64,000 nucleotides of DNA. Source: Pseudomonas mediterranea CFBP 5447 (GTDB lineage: Bacteria > Pseudomonadota > Gammaproteobacteria > Pseudomonadales > Pseudomonadaceae). Position 1 is the first letter of the stretch, and every line of letters begins with the position of its first letter. Made by a program: the position numbers and the translations under genes. Below are positions 9,289 to 17,725 of this stretch, piece after piece. The notes under the pieces are model-generated. The model saw only the letters and a program-made list of their open reading frames with translations. It did not search any database and was not told the origin of the DNA. The stretch is taken from the NCBI RefSeq assembly GCF_000774145.1, contig NZ_KN322987.1, positions 312,756 through 376,755 of the forward strand. The letters run 5' to 3'.

Positions 9289-10674
9289 ATGAAACGTTCC
9301 TTATGGTTGGAGGAAATTGCCTCCGAGCTGACTCCACTGCCGGCCTTGGAAGGCAATCTGTCCGTGGATGTCGCCATCGTCGGCGGTGGCTTCGTTGGGC
9401 TTTGGACAGCCTTGCAGTTGCTGGAAAAAGATCCGGCTTGCCGGATTGCGATCATCGAGCAGGATATCTGTGGTGGCGGCGCTTCCGGTCGCAATGGGGG
9501 CTTCGTCATGTCCTGGTGGCCGAAGATCAGTTCGCTGTCGGCCCAGTGTGGCAAGGATGAGGCAGTGCGCCTGGCGCGCGCCTCGGCGGCGGCCATCGGT
9601 GAGATCGAGGCCTTTTGCGCGGCCCACGGGATCGACGCTCATTTTCGTCGCGCCGGTTGGTTGTGGACAGCCACCAGCGATGCTCAGCGGGGTGCGTGGA
9701 ACGATGTCCTGCAGACCTGCCAGCGACTTGGCGAAGCGGTGTACATGCCGTTGTCCAATCGCGAAGTCGCCCGTAGAACCGGCTCGCCGATGCATCTGGA
9801 AGGCGTGCTGGAGATCAGCAACGCCACCGTGCAACCGGCACGCTTGGTGCGCGGCCTGCGGCGTGTGGCGTTGGAGAAGGGCATCAAGATCTTCGAGAAC
9901 ACCCCCATGATTGGCCTGGAACGTGGCAAGCCTGCGGTGTTGCAGGTGCCGAAGGGGCGGATTGCTGCGCAGAGTGTCGTCCTGGCCAACAACGCGTGGG
10001 CGGCGGCGATTCCGGAGCTGCGCCGCACGGTCTTGCCGGTGACCAGCACGATTGTTGCGACCGCGCCGATTCCCGATCGGCTGGAGTCGATTGGCTGGAC
10101 AGGCGGCGAGGCCATTACCGATTCGCAACTGATGGTCGACTACTACCGCACCACCCGGGACGGGCGCATCGCATTCGGCAAGGGCACCGGGATGATCAGC
10201 TACGGCAGCCGGGTGGATGCCAGTTACGACGATAACCCGCAACTCAGCCAGGACACCGAGCAGGATTTCCGACGCACTTATCCGCATCTCAGTGACGTAC
10301 CGGTTACGCATGCGTGGTGCGGCCCCATCGACCGGACGTTCGATAGCCTTCCGGTGTTTGGTCACTTGGAGGGTGCTCCGAACATCGTGTATGGCATTGG
10401 CTGGAGCGGTAATGGCGTGGGGCCGAGTCGTCTGGGCGGCCGCATTCTCGCCAGCCTGGCGCTGGGGCTGGATGACGAATGGAGCCACTGTGGGTTGGTC
10501 GGGCGCAAGCCGAAGCTGTTTCCCCCGGAGCCGTTTCGATATGTCGGCGGGTTGATGGTGCGCAGTGCGGTGCAGCGTAAGGAAGCGGCCGAAGCGGACA
10601 ATCGCAGCCCTGCCTGGCTGGACCGTGCACTGGCTGGCTTGGCGCCGGCGGGATTGGAAGACAAGAACCTATGA
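9289..10674 (+). CDS. FAD-dependent amine/amino acid oxidoreductase (DAO family)
   Basis: This 461-residue protein has an N-terminal Rossmann FAD motif (VAIVGGGFVGLWTALQL, GxGxxG-like at residues 32-37), a GASGRNGGF segment at about residue 65, and a C-terminal GIGWSGNGVGPSRLGGR. These features match gamma-glutamylputrescine oxidase-like enzymes and relatives that oxidise secondary amines or amino acids, transferring electrons to O2 or quinone. It is followed 15 bases later by a small cupin and then by a polyamine-type binding protein, an arrangement known from amine catabolic loci. The substrate is inferred only as an amine. Confidence 0.88.
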   Translation: MKRSLWLEEIASELTPLPALEGNLSVDVAIVGGGFVGLWTALQLLEKDPACRIAIIEQDICGGGASGRNGGFVMSWWPKISSLSAQCGKDEAVRLARASAAAIGEIEAFCAAHGIDAHFRRAGWLWTATSDAQRGAWNDVLQTCQRLGEAVYMPLSNREVARRTGSPMHLEGVLEISNATVQPARLVRGLRRVALEKGIKIFENTPMIGLERGKPAVLQVPKGRIAAQSVVLANNAWAAAIPELRRTVLPVTSTIVATAPIPDRLESIGWTGGEAITDSQLMVDYYRTTRDGRIAFGKGTGMISYGSRVDASYDDNPQLSQDTEQDFRRTYPHLSDVPVTHAWCGPIDRTFDSLPVFGHLEGAPNIVYGIGWSGNGVGPSRLGGRILASLALGLDDEWSHCGLVGRKPKLFPPEPFRYVGGLMVRSAVQRKEAAEADNRSPAWLDRALAGLAPAGLEDKNL

Positions 10675-10689
10675 ACCAAGGAGACCGTT

Positions 10690-11034
10690 ATGCCGCAACC
10701 GATTGTCTTGGCGAGTACCGCCGATCTTGCCCTGCCTGCCGCTGTCCCGGTACGCGAACCCATCGACAGTCCCGTGGCAAGCACCGCCACCCATGCCGTG
10801 GAGGGCCCCGACGCCCTGCTGACCGGTGTCTGGGAGTGTTCACCGGGACGCTGGCGCCGTCAGGTGCTATCACGTGAGTTCAGTCATTTCGTTGCCGGAC
10901 ACTGTGTTTTCATTCCGGACGAAGGCGAGCCCATTGAGCTTCGGGCTGGCGATGCGGTGTTGTTCCCGGCGAACTGTCACGGCGTCTGGGACATCCGCGA
11001 AACCGTGCGCAAGAGTTTCGTGATTATGCCCTGA
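10690..11034 (+). CDS. Small cupin-domain protein (DUF861/cupin_3 type)
   Basis: The 114-residue protein is a single cupin barrel. The segments GVWECSPGRWRRQ, EFSHFVAGHCVFIPDEG and GDAVLFPANCHGVWDI match the cupin_3 (COG3450) pattern also found in ureidoglycine aminohydrolase-like proteins. Such proteins often sit beside DAO-type oxidases in amine catabolic clusters; their role there is not firmly known. It has an AAGGAG ribosome site seven bases upstream and is probably cotranscribed with the preceding oxidase. Confidence 0.82.
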   Translation: MPQPIVLASTADLALPAAVPVREPIDSPVASTATHAVEGPDALLTGVWECSPGRWRRQVLSREFSHFVAGHCVFIPDEGEPIELRAGDAVLFPANCHGVWDIRETVRKSFVIMP

Positions 11035-11242
11035 GACGACGGCCGGGATGCCTTCATCCGTTTGGTGGAGGCTCTTGTACGGACGTATGAGCGTTGGCGT
11101 TCAAATCATTGTTCAGCCTAATTGTCGGGCACTGCCCAGGTCTTCAAAACTGGACATCGGCGTACCGGGTCAGCGACCAGGCTCGCACCCGGCGCTGCCT
11201 CCTTGCGTGGGAGGCTTTCCAGGCTCATCGGAGACAATAACA

Positions 11243-12280
11243 ATGCAGAAAATCCTGAGTACCACACTCATACTTGCCCTGGGCTGTGCTGCCGCCATAC
11301 AAGCGCATGCCGACCTGACCGTTGTGTCCCACGGTGGTGCCAACAAGGTCGCGCAGGTCAAAGCCTTCTACGAGCCTTACATGCAGAAGACCGGCAGCCG
11401 TATCGTCGCCGATGAATTCAACGGTGAAATGGCGAAAATCAAGGTGCAGGTCGATACCGGCAGCGTCTCCTGGGATGTTGTCGAGATGGAAATGCCCGAG
11501 CTGGCTCGCGCTTGTGACCAAGGCATGCTGGAGGAAATCGGCACTCGGCCGGAGATCGCCAAACTCGTCCCTGATCTTCTGGAAGGTGCTGTGCAGCCGT
11601 GTGGGGTGGGCTTCTTCGTGTGGTCGACAGTGCTCGCCTACAACGCTGAAAAACTCAAGACAGCACCGACCGGCTGGGTGGATTTCTGGGATACCGAAAA
11701 GTTTCCCGGTAAGCGTGGCTTGCGCAAGGGCGCCATGTACACCCTGGAGTTCGCCTTGATGGCTGATGGTGTCGCCCCCCAGGATGTCTACAAAGTGCTC
11801 GGCACTCGAGAAGGGCAGGATCGCGCCTTCCATAAACTCGACCAGTTGAAGCCGAACATTCAATGGTGGGAGGCAGGCGCTCAGCCGCCGCAATACCTGG
11901 CATCCGGCGATGTCGTGATGAGCTCGGCCTACAATGGTCGCATCGCGGCGGTGCAGAACGAGAGCAGCTTGCGCGTGGTCTGGAATGGCGGCATCTACGA
12001 CATGGATGCCTTTGCCATTCCCAAAGGCGCGACCAACGCCCAGGAGGGCCTGCGCTTTATCCAGTTCATCTTGCAGACCGATGCGCAAAAAGCCTACGCC
12101 CAGCAGATCGCCTACGGGCCGGTGAACCGCGCCGCCGTGCCGCTGGTGGATGCCGTCCGCCGTAGCAACATGCCCACCGACGAGACCAACCTGGCCAGGC
12201 AAGTGGCAATGGATGCGGCGTTCTGGGCTGACCATGGCGATCAGTTGGAACAGCGTTTCAACGCCTGGGCGGCCAAGTAG
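11243..12280 (+). CDS. Periplasmic substrate-binding protein, spermidine/putrescine ABC type
   Basis: The 345-residue precursor has a signal peptide ending AQAHA near residue 23 (visible as IQAHA-DLTVV). The mature part (VVSHGGANKVAQVKAFYEPY, then SVSWDVVEMEMPELARAC) matches family-1 polyamine-type solute-binding proteins (PotD/PotF-like). It would capture an amine or small organic cation in the periplasm. No ABC permease or ATPase for it lies nearby: the next gene is an MFS transporter on the other strand. The ATG at 11243 was chosen because it begins the signal peptide; the open frame extends 195 bases upstream without a better start. Confidence 0.87.
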   Translation: MQKILSTTLILALGCAAAIQAHADLTVVSHGGANKVAQVKAFYEPYMQKTGSRIVADEFNGEMAKIKVQVDTGSVSWDVVEMEMPELARACDQGMLEEIGTRPEIAKLVPDLLEGAVQPCGVGFFVWSTVLAYNAEKLKTAPTGWVDFWDTEKFPGKRGLRKGAMYTLEFALMADGVAPQDVYKVLGTREGQDRAFHKLDQLKPNIQWWEAGAQPPQYLASGDVVMSSAYNGRIAAVQNESSLRVVWNGGIYDMDAFAIPKGATNAQEGLRFIQFILQTDAQKAYAQQIAYGPVNRAAVPLVDAVRRSNMPTDETNLARQVAMDAAFWADHGDQLEQRFNAWAAK

Positions 12281-12411
12281 CAAAGGCCGCTCCAGTTCTT
12301 CACCGAACGGGTGCTGCCCTGTGTATCAACGGAGGAGGGGAGCGCTGGTTTCTTGAGCCGCCTCCCCGGTTCATCCTGTCACCGAAGAGCGCGCAACGAT
12401 ACCACCTGGAT

Positions 12412-13716
12412 TCAGTTGGCGGCAGCAGGAGAGGCTTTTGTCGCCGGAAACCCCTTCATGACCGTCGAGTAATGCCGGGTCTCCGGCATCGCCAGCAACA
12501 GCAACAGGAACGCCACCCCGGCGACCGCCGCCAGGGTGACGAAGGCCGCATCGTAACCGGCGCTGTGGACCACCAGTCCCGCCAGGCCAGGGCTGAGTGC
12601 CGCACCCAGGCCGAACACGGCGGACAAGGTCCCCAGGCTGACATTGAAACGCCCGGTGCCTTGGGTCAGGTCCTTGACCACCACCGGAAACAGCGCGCCG
12701 AAGATACCCGCGCCGACGCCGTCGAGTAACTGCACCGCCACCAACCAGTAGGGGTCGTTGGAGACCACGTACAGGAGCCCGCGCAGGGGCAGGATCAGGA
12801 AACCGGCCAGCAGCAGCGGCTTGCGTCCCCACTGGTCGGCCTTGGCGCCGACCAGGAGCGCCATCGGTACCATCACCAACTGGGCGGCGACGATACAAGC
12901 GGAGGTCAGCGGCGTGGCCATCTGCAAATTGACCAGCGCCAGCTTCTGGCTGACCAGCGGCAGCATGGCGGCGTTTGCCAGGTGAAACAGTGCGCAGCAC
13001 ACCGCGAACAAGCGCAGGGGCCGGTTGCTCAACAACACGCTTAGCCCGGATGGATGCCCATGGCCGCCGGCCGACGCCGGGGTAAAGCCGCGGGCCACGT
13101 CATGATCGATGGCGTTGGCCGAGACCAGGCTGGCGGCAACAATGCTGCCCACTGTCATCGCCGCCATCAGATAGAACACCGCCACCGGCCCGAACAGATA
13201 GGCGAAACCGCCGGCCAGCAATGCCGAGCAGGCATTGCCGGCGTGATTGAAAGTCTCGTTGCGCCCGGTGCGGCGGGTAAAGGCTTGTGGACCGGTGATG
13301 CCCAGGGAAATGGCGGCGATGGCCGGCGCGAATACAGAGCCGGCAATGGCGCTGACGGTCTGGGTCAGGGCGACCAGGGTGAAGGCACTCATCCATGGCA
13401 GCAGCAGGCAACTGCCGGTCACCAGCAGTGCGGCGACAATGATCACTGTCCGTTTCGCCTGTGTGCGGTCGAGCAGCGCGCCCGCCGGGGCCTGGGCCAA
13501 TAGCGCAGCGACACCGGCCAGGGTCATCACCAGGCCGATACTGGCCGGGTCCCACTTGTGCACCGCCAGCAGGTAGATCGCCAGATAGGGACCCAGGCCG
13601 TCCCGCACGTCGGCGAGAAAGAAGTTGAGGCCATCCAGCGACAGCTCGTTGCGACGGTTCTTGACGGAAGTATCCAAGTGCGCAGTCTCGATAGAGGCAG
13701 GAAGACGTGGGCGCAT
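12412..13716 (-). CDS. MFS transporter
   Basis: The 434-residue protein has about 12 hydrophobic segments and the MFS loop DRTQAKR in the first half and DQWGRKP in the second. The N-terminus (LDGLNFFLADVRDGLGPYLAIYL) resembles a subgroup of MFS proteins often next to ROK-type regulators. Here only the C-terminal remnant of a ROK-like gene remains just upstream on the same strand (13771-13959). It converges with the binding-protein gene, with about 130 bases between the stop codons and no clear terminator. Confidence 0.87.
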   Translation of the reverse strand: MRPRLPASIETAHLDTSVKNRRNELSLDGLNFFLADVRDGLGPYLAIYLLAVHKWDPASIGLVMTLAGVAALLAQAPAGALLDRTQAKRTVIIVAALLVTGSCLLLPWMSAFTLVALTQTVSAIAGSVFAPAIAAISLGITGPQAFTRRTGRNETFNHAGNACSALLAGGFAYLFGPVAVFYLMAAMTVGSIVAASLVSANAIDHDVARGFTPASAGGHGHPSGLSVLLSNRPLRLFAVCCALFHLANAAMLPLVSQKLALVNLQMATPLTSACIVAAQLVMVPMALLVGAKADQWGRKPLLLAGFLILPLRGLLYVVSNDPYWLVAVQLLDGVGAGIFGALFPVVVKDLTQGTGRFNVSLGTLSAVFGLGAALSPGLAGLVVHSAGYDAAFVTLAAVAGVAFLLLLLAMPETRHYSTVMKGFPATKASPAAAN

Positions 13717-13770
13717 TGTGTCAGTTCCCAGCCCATCCGCGATGAACTCCTGCCCGCCCTTTGCCCGGGA

Positions 13771-13959
13771 TTACAGGGGCATCTTCAGCAGCGCCTCATG
13801 ATCGGGGCTGATTTCCGCCAGGATCATCAGGGCCGCGGCCCCGACCGCAACGGCGTCGGAGCCGGCGGAGCCCAGTTGCACGCGTGGGTACTGGCGGTCC
13901 GCGCGACTGCTGATGGAGCGACTCAGGGGCTCGAGCCTGCGGATCAGTTCCTGTCGCGC
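13771..13959 (-). pseudogene. C-terminal remnant of a ROK-family regulator/kinase
   Basis: On the minus strand an open frame of about 62 residues ends in a TAA and starts directly after an in-frame stop (TGA at 13960-13962), with no start codon or ribosome site. Its end, VQLGSAGSDAVAVGAAALMI, resembles the last helix and glycine-rich turn of ROK proteins (pattern LG-xx-A-xx-GAA-x-L). The N-terminal helix-turn-helix and sugar-kinase-like domain are absent. I read it as the scar of a deleted regulator of the adjacent MFS gene. Confidence 0.55.
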
Positions 13960-14007
13960 TCAGTCGTTAGACGGATTCCTGCCAATTGGATGCTGCCGCC
14001 GGCGTCG

Positions 14008-14841
14008 TCATTTCATGTCCCTGGCCTGCACCCACAGCACGGCGTCCTGGGACAGGGGTTTGCCCTTGTGGGTTTTCGTCGCACCGATGTTGAGTGCCGC
14101 GATGCCCCACCAGCCGGCGCGGGGCAGGCCGATGGTCACGACCCCTTCGGCATCGGCGTAGGTGCTCAGCACGTTGAAGGATGGTTGCGGAGCCGTGACA
14201 TAGGCTTGCGGACCAAAGGCATTGTTCTCGAAGTCGATGGCGTGGTTGAGGTATTCGATTTCGACCCTGGCGTTCGGGACGGGCTTACCGTCGGCCAGCA
14301 CCCGGGCGCGGAATACGCCGCCGGTCCAGTTTGCATAAGGCTTGCTCAGGGGCTGGATCTCCACCGGCAAGCCCTGGGGCTCGGCCCATTGGCCGGGCAC
14401 GCCGCCGACATTGACGATCAGCTTGGTGAACTGCTGGATGTACAGGTCTTCCTCGGCTTCCAGGTACGGCTCGGGTTCGAGCACGAAGACATGGTCGCCC
14501 ATCGAGCGCATCAGCTCCCGTGGAATCGTCGCGCGATAGGCGGCCGCCCGATTATCGCGGGTGTGCCATTCGATGGGGCGCAAGTACTTGAGCAGGTCGG
14601 CTTTCTCCCCGCCCAGCGAACTGGTGTGGCTGAAAATGCGCGGCTCACCCATGGCCATGGTGGGGCCGCCGGCGAAGGGGTGGGTGAAGACGACCGCGAA
14701 CTCCAGTTGGTCCCCACGCTGCAACGCCGTTTCTTCGACATAGAGCATCTGGAAATGCGCCTGTGCGACGCCGGTCAGGCAGAGGGAGGCCGCAGCGAGG
14801 GCCTGGAGCAGTGTTCTCTTGTTGATCATGGGCGGTTTCAC
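14008..14841 (-). CDS. DUF4198 periplasmic protein (NikK-like metal-uptake accessory)
   Basis: The 277-residue precursor has a signal peptide (hydrophobic LLQALAAASLCLTGVAQA, then HF). The mature protein begins HFQMLYVEET and continues in the DUF4198 pattern, with GDHVFVLEPEPYLEAEEDLY in the middle and a C-terminal GWWGIAALNIGATKTHKGK. DUF4198 includes NikK, a periplasmic partner of nickel transporters. The start ATG overlaps the stop of the preceding gene as ATGA, so translation is probably coupled; an internal ATG at 14829 is an alternative. It is the last gene of the minus-strand metal-transport run. Confidence 0.8.
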   Translation of the reverse strand: MKPPMINKRTLLQALAAASLCLTGVAQAHFQMLYVEETALQRGDQLEFAVVFTHPFAGGPTMAMGEPRIFSHTSSLGGEKADLLKYLRPIEWHTRDNRAAAYRATIPRELMRSMGDHVFVLEPEPYLEAEEDLYIQQFTKLIVNVGGVPGQWAEPQGLPVEIQPLSKPYANWTGGVFRARVLADGKPVPNARVEIEYLNHAIDFENNAFGPQAYVTAPQPSFNVLSTYADAEGVVTIGLPRAGWWGIAALNIGATKTHKGKPLSQDAVLWVQARDMK

Positions 14842-15161
14842 TTTGAGATGTCTGAGGACTGGATCGTGACGTCATGGCCGTCGCCGCCGAGGAACAGCAC
14901 CGAGTAGTTTTCGCTCGGGGGTTGGAAGCGGTAGGTATTGTCCTGGCCGACGGCGCCTTCGAGCAGCACCTTGTCGCTCATGTCCCGGACATGGATTTTC
15001 CGGCCGGCGGCGGAACTGCCGTCGGTGAAGCCGGCCTCGCACTTCACCCAGTCATCGCTGTCGATGTAGCAGTCGAAAACAGGCGCATGGGCGAAGGCCG
15101 TCTGGCAGAACAGCAGGGCACCTGCCATCGATAGCCGATGTACTGAGCAAAGGGGTTTCAT
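14838..15161 (-). CDS. Small periplasmic protein, NikL-like
   Basis: The 107-residue precursor has a signal peptide (AGALLFCQTAFA) and a mature N-terminus HAPVFDCYIDSDDWVKCE. The rest (GFTDGSSAAGRKIHVRD, then LLEGAVGQDNTYRF and YSVLFLGGDGHDVTI) has the carboxypeptidase-regulatory-like fold pattern of NikL, the small partner of NikK in nickel uptake systems. The start has GGAG seven bases upstream, inside the end of the previous gene, and overlaps that gene's stop as ATGA. A longer open frame runs 189 bases upstream but only through the preceding gene. Family assignment is by pattern, not search. Confidence 0.62.
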   Translation of the reverse strand: MKPLCSVHRLSMAGALLFCQTAFAHAPVFDCYIDSDDWVKCEAGFTDGSSAAGRKIHVRDMSDKVLLEGAVGQDNTYRFQPPSENYSVLFLGGDGHDVTIQSSDISK

Positions 15162-16132
15162 AAGGACTCCACGGTCGGCTTGATTATTGGGGAGGCGAAG
15201 GCGGCCAGCAGTGCGTCCAGGTTCGAGCGCAGGAGCGCCTCGTACCCGTTGGCCGCGTCGGCGAACAGGCCCGGGTTGCCCGCGTCCAGGATCAGCAACC
15301 GAGCGCCGCCATCCTCGATGGCCTTGGCGGTCCTGGCGTCCGGTGCCCATTTGTGGACGACCACGTGGATGTCGCGCTCGCGCAGGTATCGGGTCAGTGC
15401 GGCACGGTCGTCGTCGCTCCAGTCGATGTCCTGCCGGACAAACCAGCCATCGACAAAGATGTCGAACTCGCCGAACAGGTAGATGAATTCGTTGGCCAGC
15501 GACAGCACCCGTGGATCCGGCAGTTCCACCAGCCGGGCGCCGTATTCGGCCTTGAGCTGGCGCAATCGGTCCTCCAGCGTGGCGAGGTTGCGAGTGATCC
15601 GAGGGGCATCGGCGGGGGACAGGCGCACCAGATCGGCGGTGATCAGCGCCGCCATGCGCATGGCGTTGACGGGGCCGAGCCAGGCGTAGGGCGACGGGCC
15701 GACACCGACATCACGCGGACCGGCCCAGGGCACGTCGTTCGCCGGTGTACGGACCACCGCCACGCCGGGCTTGACCGGGTCCCAAGAGCGCGAGGCATCG
15801 ATTTCGATGATCCGCAGGTTGTGGCGACGGGCCGCCGCATACAACGGATCGGCGCGCCAGAGGCTGCTCAGGGTGACCACCGCGTCGGCCTGCAGGAACA
15901 CCTTGGCGTCCAGGCGCGACAGCGCATTGGCCTGGCTTTCCATGGGCACGGCAGCGTCCGATGGAATACGGACCACCTCGATGCTCGTACCCTCGCTGAG
16001 CGCCGAGGTGAGCGCGTGCACGCCCGGCAGTGCGACCAGCACCCGGGGACCGGCGAAGGCATTGAGCTGGCTGCCCAGCAGCAGTGCCAGCACCACCAGC
16101 CAGGATCGACGTGACAGGCCGAGCGGCTTCAT
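15158..16132 (-). CDS. Second, divergent metal ABC substrate-binding protein (TroA/ZnuA-like)
   Basis: The 324-residue precursor has a signal peptide (SWLVVLALLLGSQLNAFA). The architecture resembles cluster A-I metal-binding proteins: an N-terminal lobe, a long linking helix (RMAALITADLVRL to LRQLKAEYGARL), and a C-terminal lobe. The usual first NPH ligand motif is not evident and the position aligning with it lacks histidine, so metal binding may differ from its neighbour's. The start overlaps the permease stop as ATGA. Two binding proteins for one transporter suggest either two ligands or a relay (inference). Confidence 0.7.
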   Translation of the reverse strand: MKPLGLSRRSWLVVLALLLGSQLNAFAGPRVLVALPGVHALTSALSEGTSIEVVRIPSDAAVPMESQANALSRLDAKVFLQADAVVTLSSLWRADPLYAAARRHNLRIIEIDASRSWDPVKPGVAVVRTPANDVPWAGPRDVGVGPSPYAWLGPVNAMRMAALITADLVRLSPADAPRITRNLATLEDRLRQLKAEYGARLVELPDPRVLSLANEFIYLFGEFDIFVDGWFVRQDIDWSDDDRAALTRYLRERDIHVVVHKWAPDARTAKAIEDGGARLLILDAGNPGLFADAANGYEALLRSNLDALLAAFASPIIKPTVESL

Positions 16133-17034
16133 ACGCTGGCCCCCCTGAATCGGGACGTGGAGGCGCGGATGACGGCGGTCACGACGAACACAAGGGCGGC
16201 GACGATCACGATGGCACCGCCGGTGGGCACCGGTATCTGGTATTGCATCGGTGCGAGGATGCCGACCACGCAGGCAAACGTTGCAATCAGAATGGCAAGG
16301 GTGACCAGCCCCGGGAGTGAACGGCTGACGTTGCGTGCGGCCGCCGCCGGTATCAGCAACAGGGCTTCCACCAGCACGGCGCCGATGATCTTCAGGCAGG
16401 CGACCGTCACCAGGGTGACGAGCACGACGAACAGGTATTCGACGACACGCACCGGCACGCCGCGGGCATGGGCCAGGCTCGGGTTGAGGCTCGCCAGCAG
16501 AATGCTGTTGTACAGCGGCAATCCGACCAGGGCACAGGTCGCCGTGACGATCAGCAGCACGTTCATGTCGGTGTGGTCCACCGCCAGGATGGAGCCGAAC
16601 AGTACGCTTTCCATCACATGGGTGTTGATCTTCGCCGACACGAACAACAGCAACGAGGCGCCGACCGCCAGCGAGATCGACAGGAACACGCCGATCAGCG
16701 TGTCGTTGGACAGGGTGGTGCGATGCTGGGTGTACTTCAATGTCAGGGCGAACAGCACGCAGAAACCGAACATCGACAGGTAGGGGGAGGTGTAGGATTC
16801 GCCGATCAGCACGCCAATGGCCACGCCAGTCATCGCCGCATTGCCCACCGCCTGGCTGAAGAAGGCCATGCGCTTGATCATCACCATGGAACCCAACACA
16901 CCCAGCAACGGCCCGATGAGCAGTGCGCAGAGCAGCGCGTTGATCACGAACTCGTATTCGAACGGCTGCGGCAGCAGGTGGCTCGCGGCAAGTGCCTGGA
17001 GGTGGTCGCGGATGAACGTGTAGAAGGCGTTCAT
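16129..17034 (-). CDS. Metal ABC transporter permease (ZnuB/MntB family)
   Basis: The 301-residue protein has eight or more hydrophobic segments and the ABC-3 family pattern: GSMVMIKRMAFFSQAVGNAA (the S/Q-x-A-V-G region), GILAPMQYQIPVPTGGAI near the C-terminus, and EALLLIPAAAARN in the sixth segment. It would form the membrane channel of a zinc, manganese or related metal importer with the ATPase encoded just upstream. Its start overlaps the ATPase stop by four bases (ATGA). Confidence 0.9.
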   Translation of the reverse strand: MNAFYTFIRDHLQALAASHLLPQPFEYEFVINALLCALLIGPLLGVLGSMVMIKRMAFFSQAVGNAAMTGVAIGVLIGESYTSPYLSMFGFCVLFALTLKYTQHRTTLSNDTLIGVFLSISLAVGASLLLFVSAKINTHVMESVLFGSILAVDHTDMNVLLIVTATCALVGLPLYNSILLASLNPSLAHARGVPVRVVEYLFVVLVTLVTVACLKIIGAVLVEALLLIPAAAARNVSRSLPGLVTLAILIATFACVVGILAPMQYQIPVPTGGAIVIVAALVFVVTAVIRASTSRFRGASV

Positions 17035-17711
17035 CGGCTGCTCTCCAGATGCTGGGCGACCTGATGGGGAGGGCCATCGAATATCACCCGCAGGTTGATG
17101 CCGGTGACCGACTGCGCAATGCGCCTGACCTGGCCCAGGTCATGGTTGATCCAGAGGATGGTGACGCCGCTCTGGTGCAGCTCGGCCACCAGCGCTTCCA
17201 CCAGGAGTACGCCCGCTTCATCGATGCCGGCGGTCGGTTCGTCGAGGATCAGCAGCCACGGCACCGGGGTGATCGCCTGGGCCAGCAGCACACGCTGGCG
17301 TTCGCCACCGGACAGGCTGCCAAAGGGTTTGCTGCCCATTCCGGCGACGCCGGTACGCTCCAGGGCCCCGGCAGTGGCCGCCCGGGTAGCGCGGGCCGAA
17401 CCCAGGAACGCCGGCCGGCGTTGGCCGAGCAGGGCCATGACATCGTTGACGGTCATCGGCACGTTGCGGTCGAAATCCAGCAATTGCGGGACATACCCCA
17501 ACGGCCTGGAGAGCCCGCCTTCAAAGCGGATGGCCCCGGAGTGCGGCATTTGTCCCAGCAGCGCGCGCACCAGGGAGGTCTTGCCGCCGCCGTTCGGACC
17601 GACCAGGCAATGGAGGGCACCGGCCTCGATCCGGAAGCTCACGGCGTCGAGCACTCGCGTACCGCCCAGTTGCAGTGAAACGTTGTCGAACACCACGGCG
17701 GGTCCGCGCAT
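17031..17711 (-). CDS. Metal ABC transporter ATP-binding protein (ZnuC/MntA family)
   Basis: The 226-residue ATPase has Walker A GPNGGGKTS (residues 38-46), a Q-loop YVPQL, signature LSGGERQR, Walker B LLILDEPTAG and the switch histidine in INHD. I place the start at 17711 because GGAGG lies eight bases upstream. A second ATG at 17729 overlaps the binding-protein stop as ATGA but has no ribosome site and would add six residues. It powers import through the adjacent permease. Confidence 0.92.
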   Translation of the reverse strand: MRGPAVVFDNVSLQLGGTRVLDAVSFRIEAGALHCLVGPNGGGKTSLVRALLGQMPHSGAIRFEGGLSRPLGYVPQLLDFDRNVPMTVNDVMALLGQRRPAFLGSARATRAATAGALERTGVAGMGSKPFGSLSGGERQRVLLAQAITPVPWLLILDEPTAGIDEAGVLLVEALVAELHQSGVTILWINHDLGQVRRIAQSVTGINLRVIFDGPPHQVAQHLESSR

Positions 17712-17725
17712 CGCTGGTTCCTCCC

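Noticed and set aside
13717..14007. A + strand gene between the MFS and DUF4198 genes
   Set aside because: The + strand frame there is an arbitrary extension of an antisense frame; the protein-like signal is on the minus strand as a ROK remnant.
15158..17077. A 639-codon minus-strand frame that could be read as a large fusion protein
   Set aside because: Only the last 324 codons are a binding protein; the rest is the permease gene in another frame. The ATGA overlap at 16129-16132 fixes the true start.
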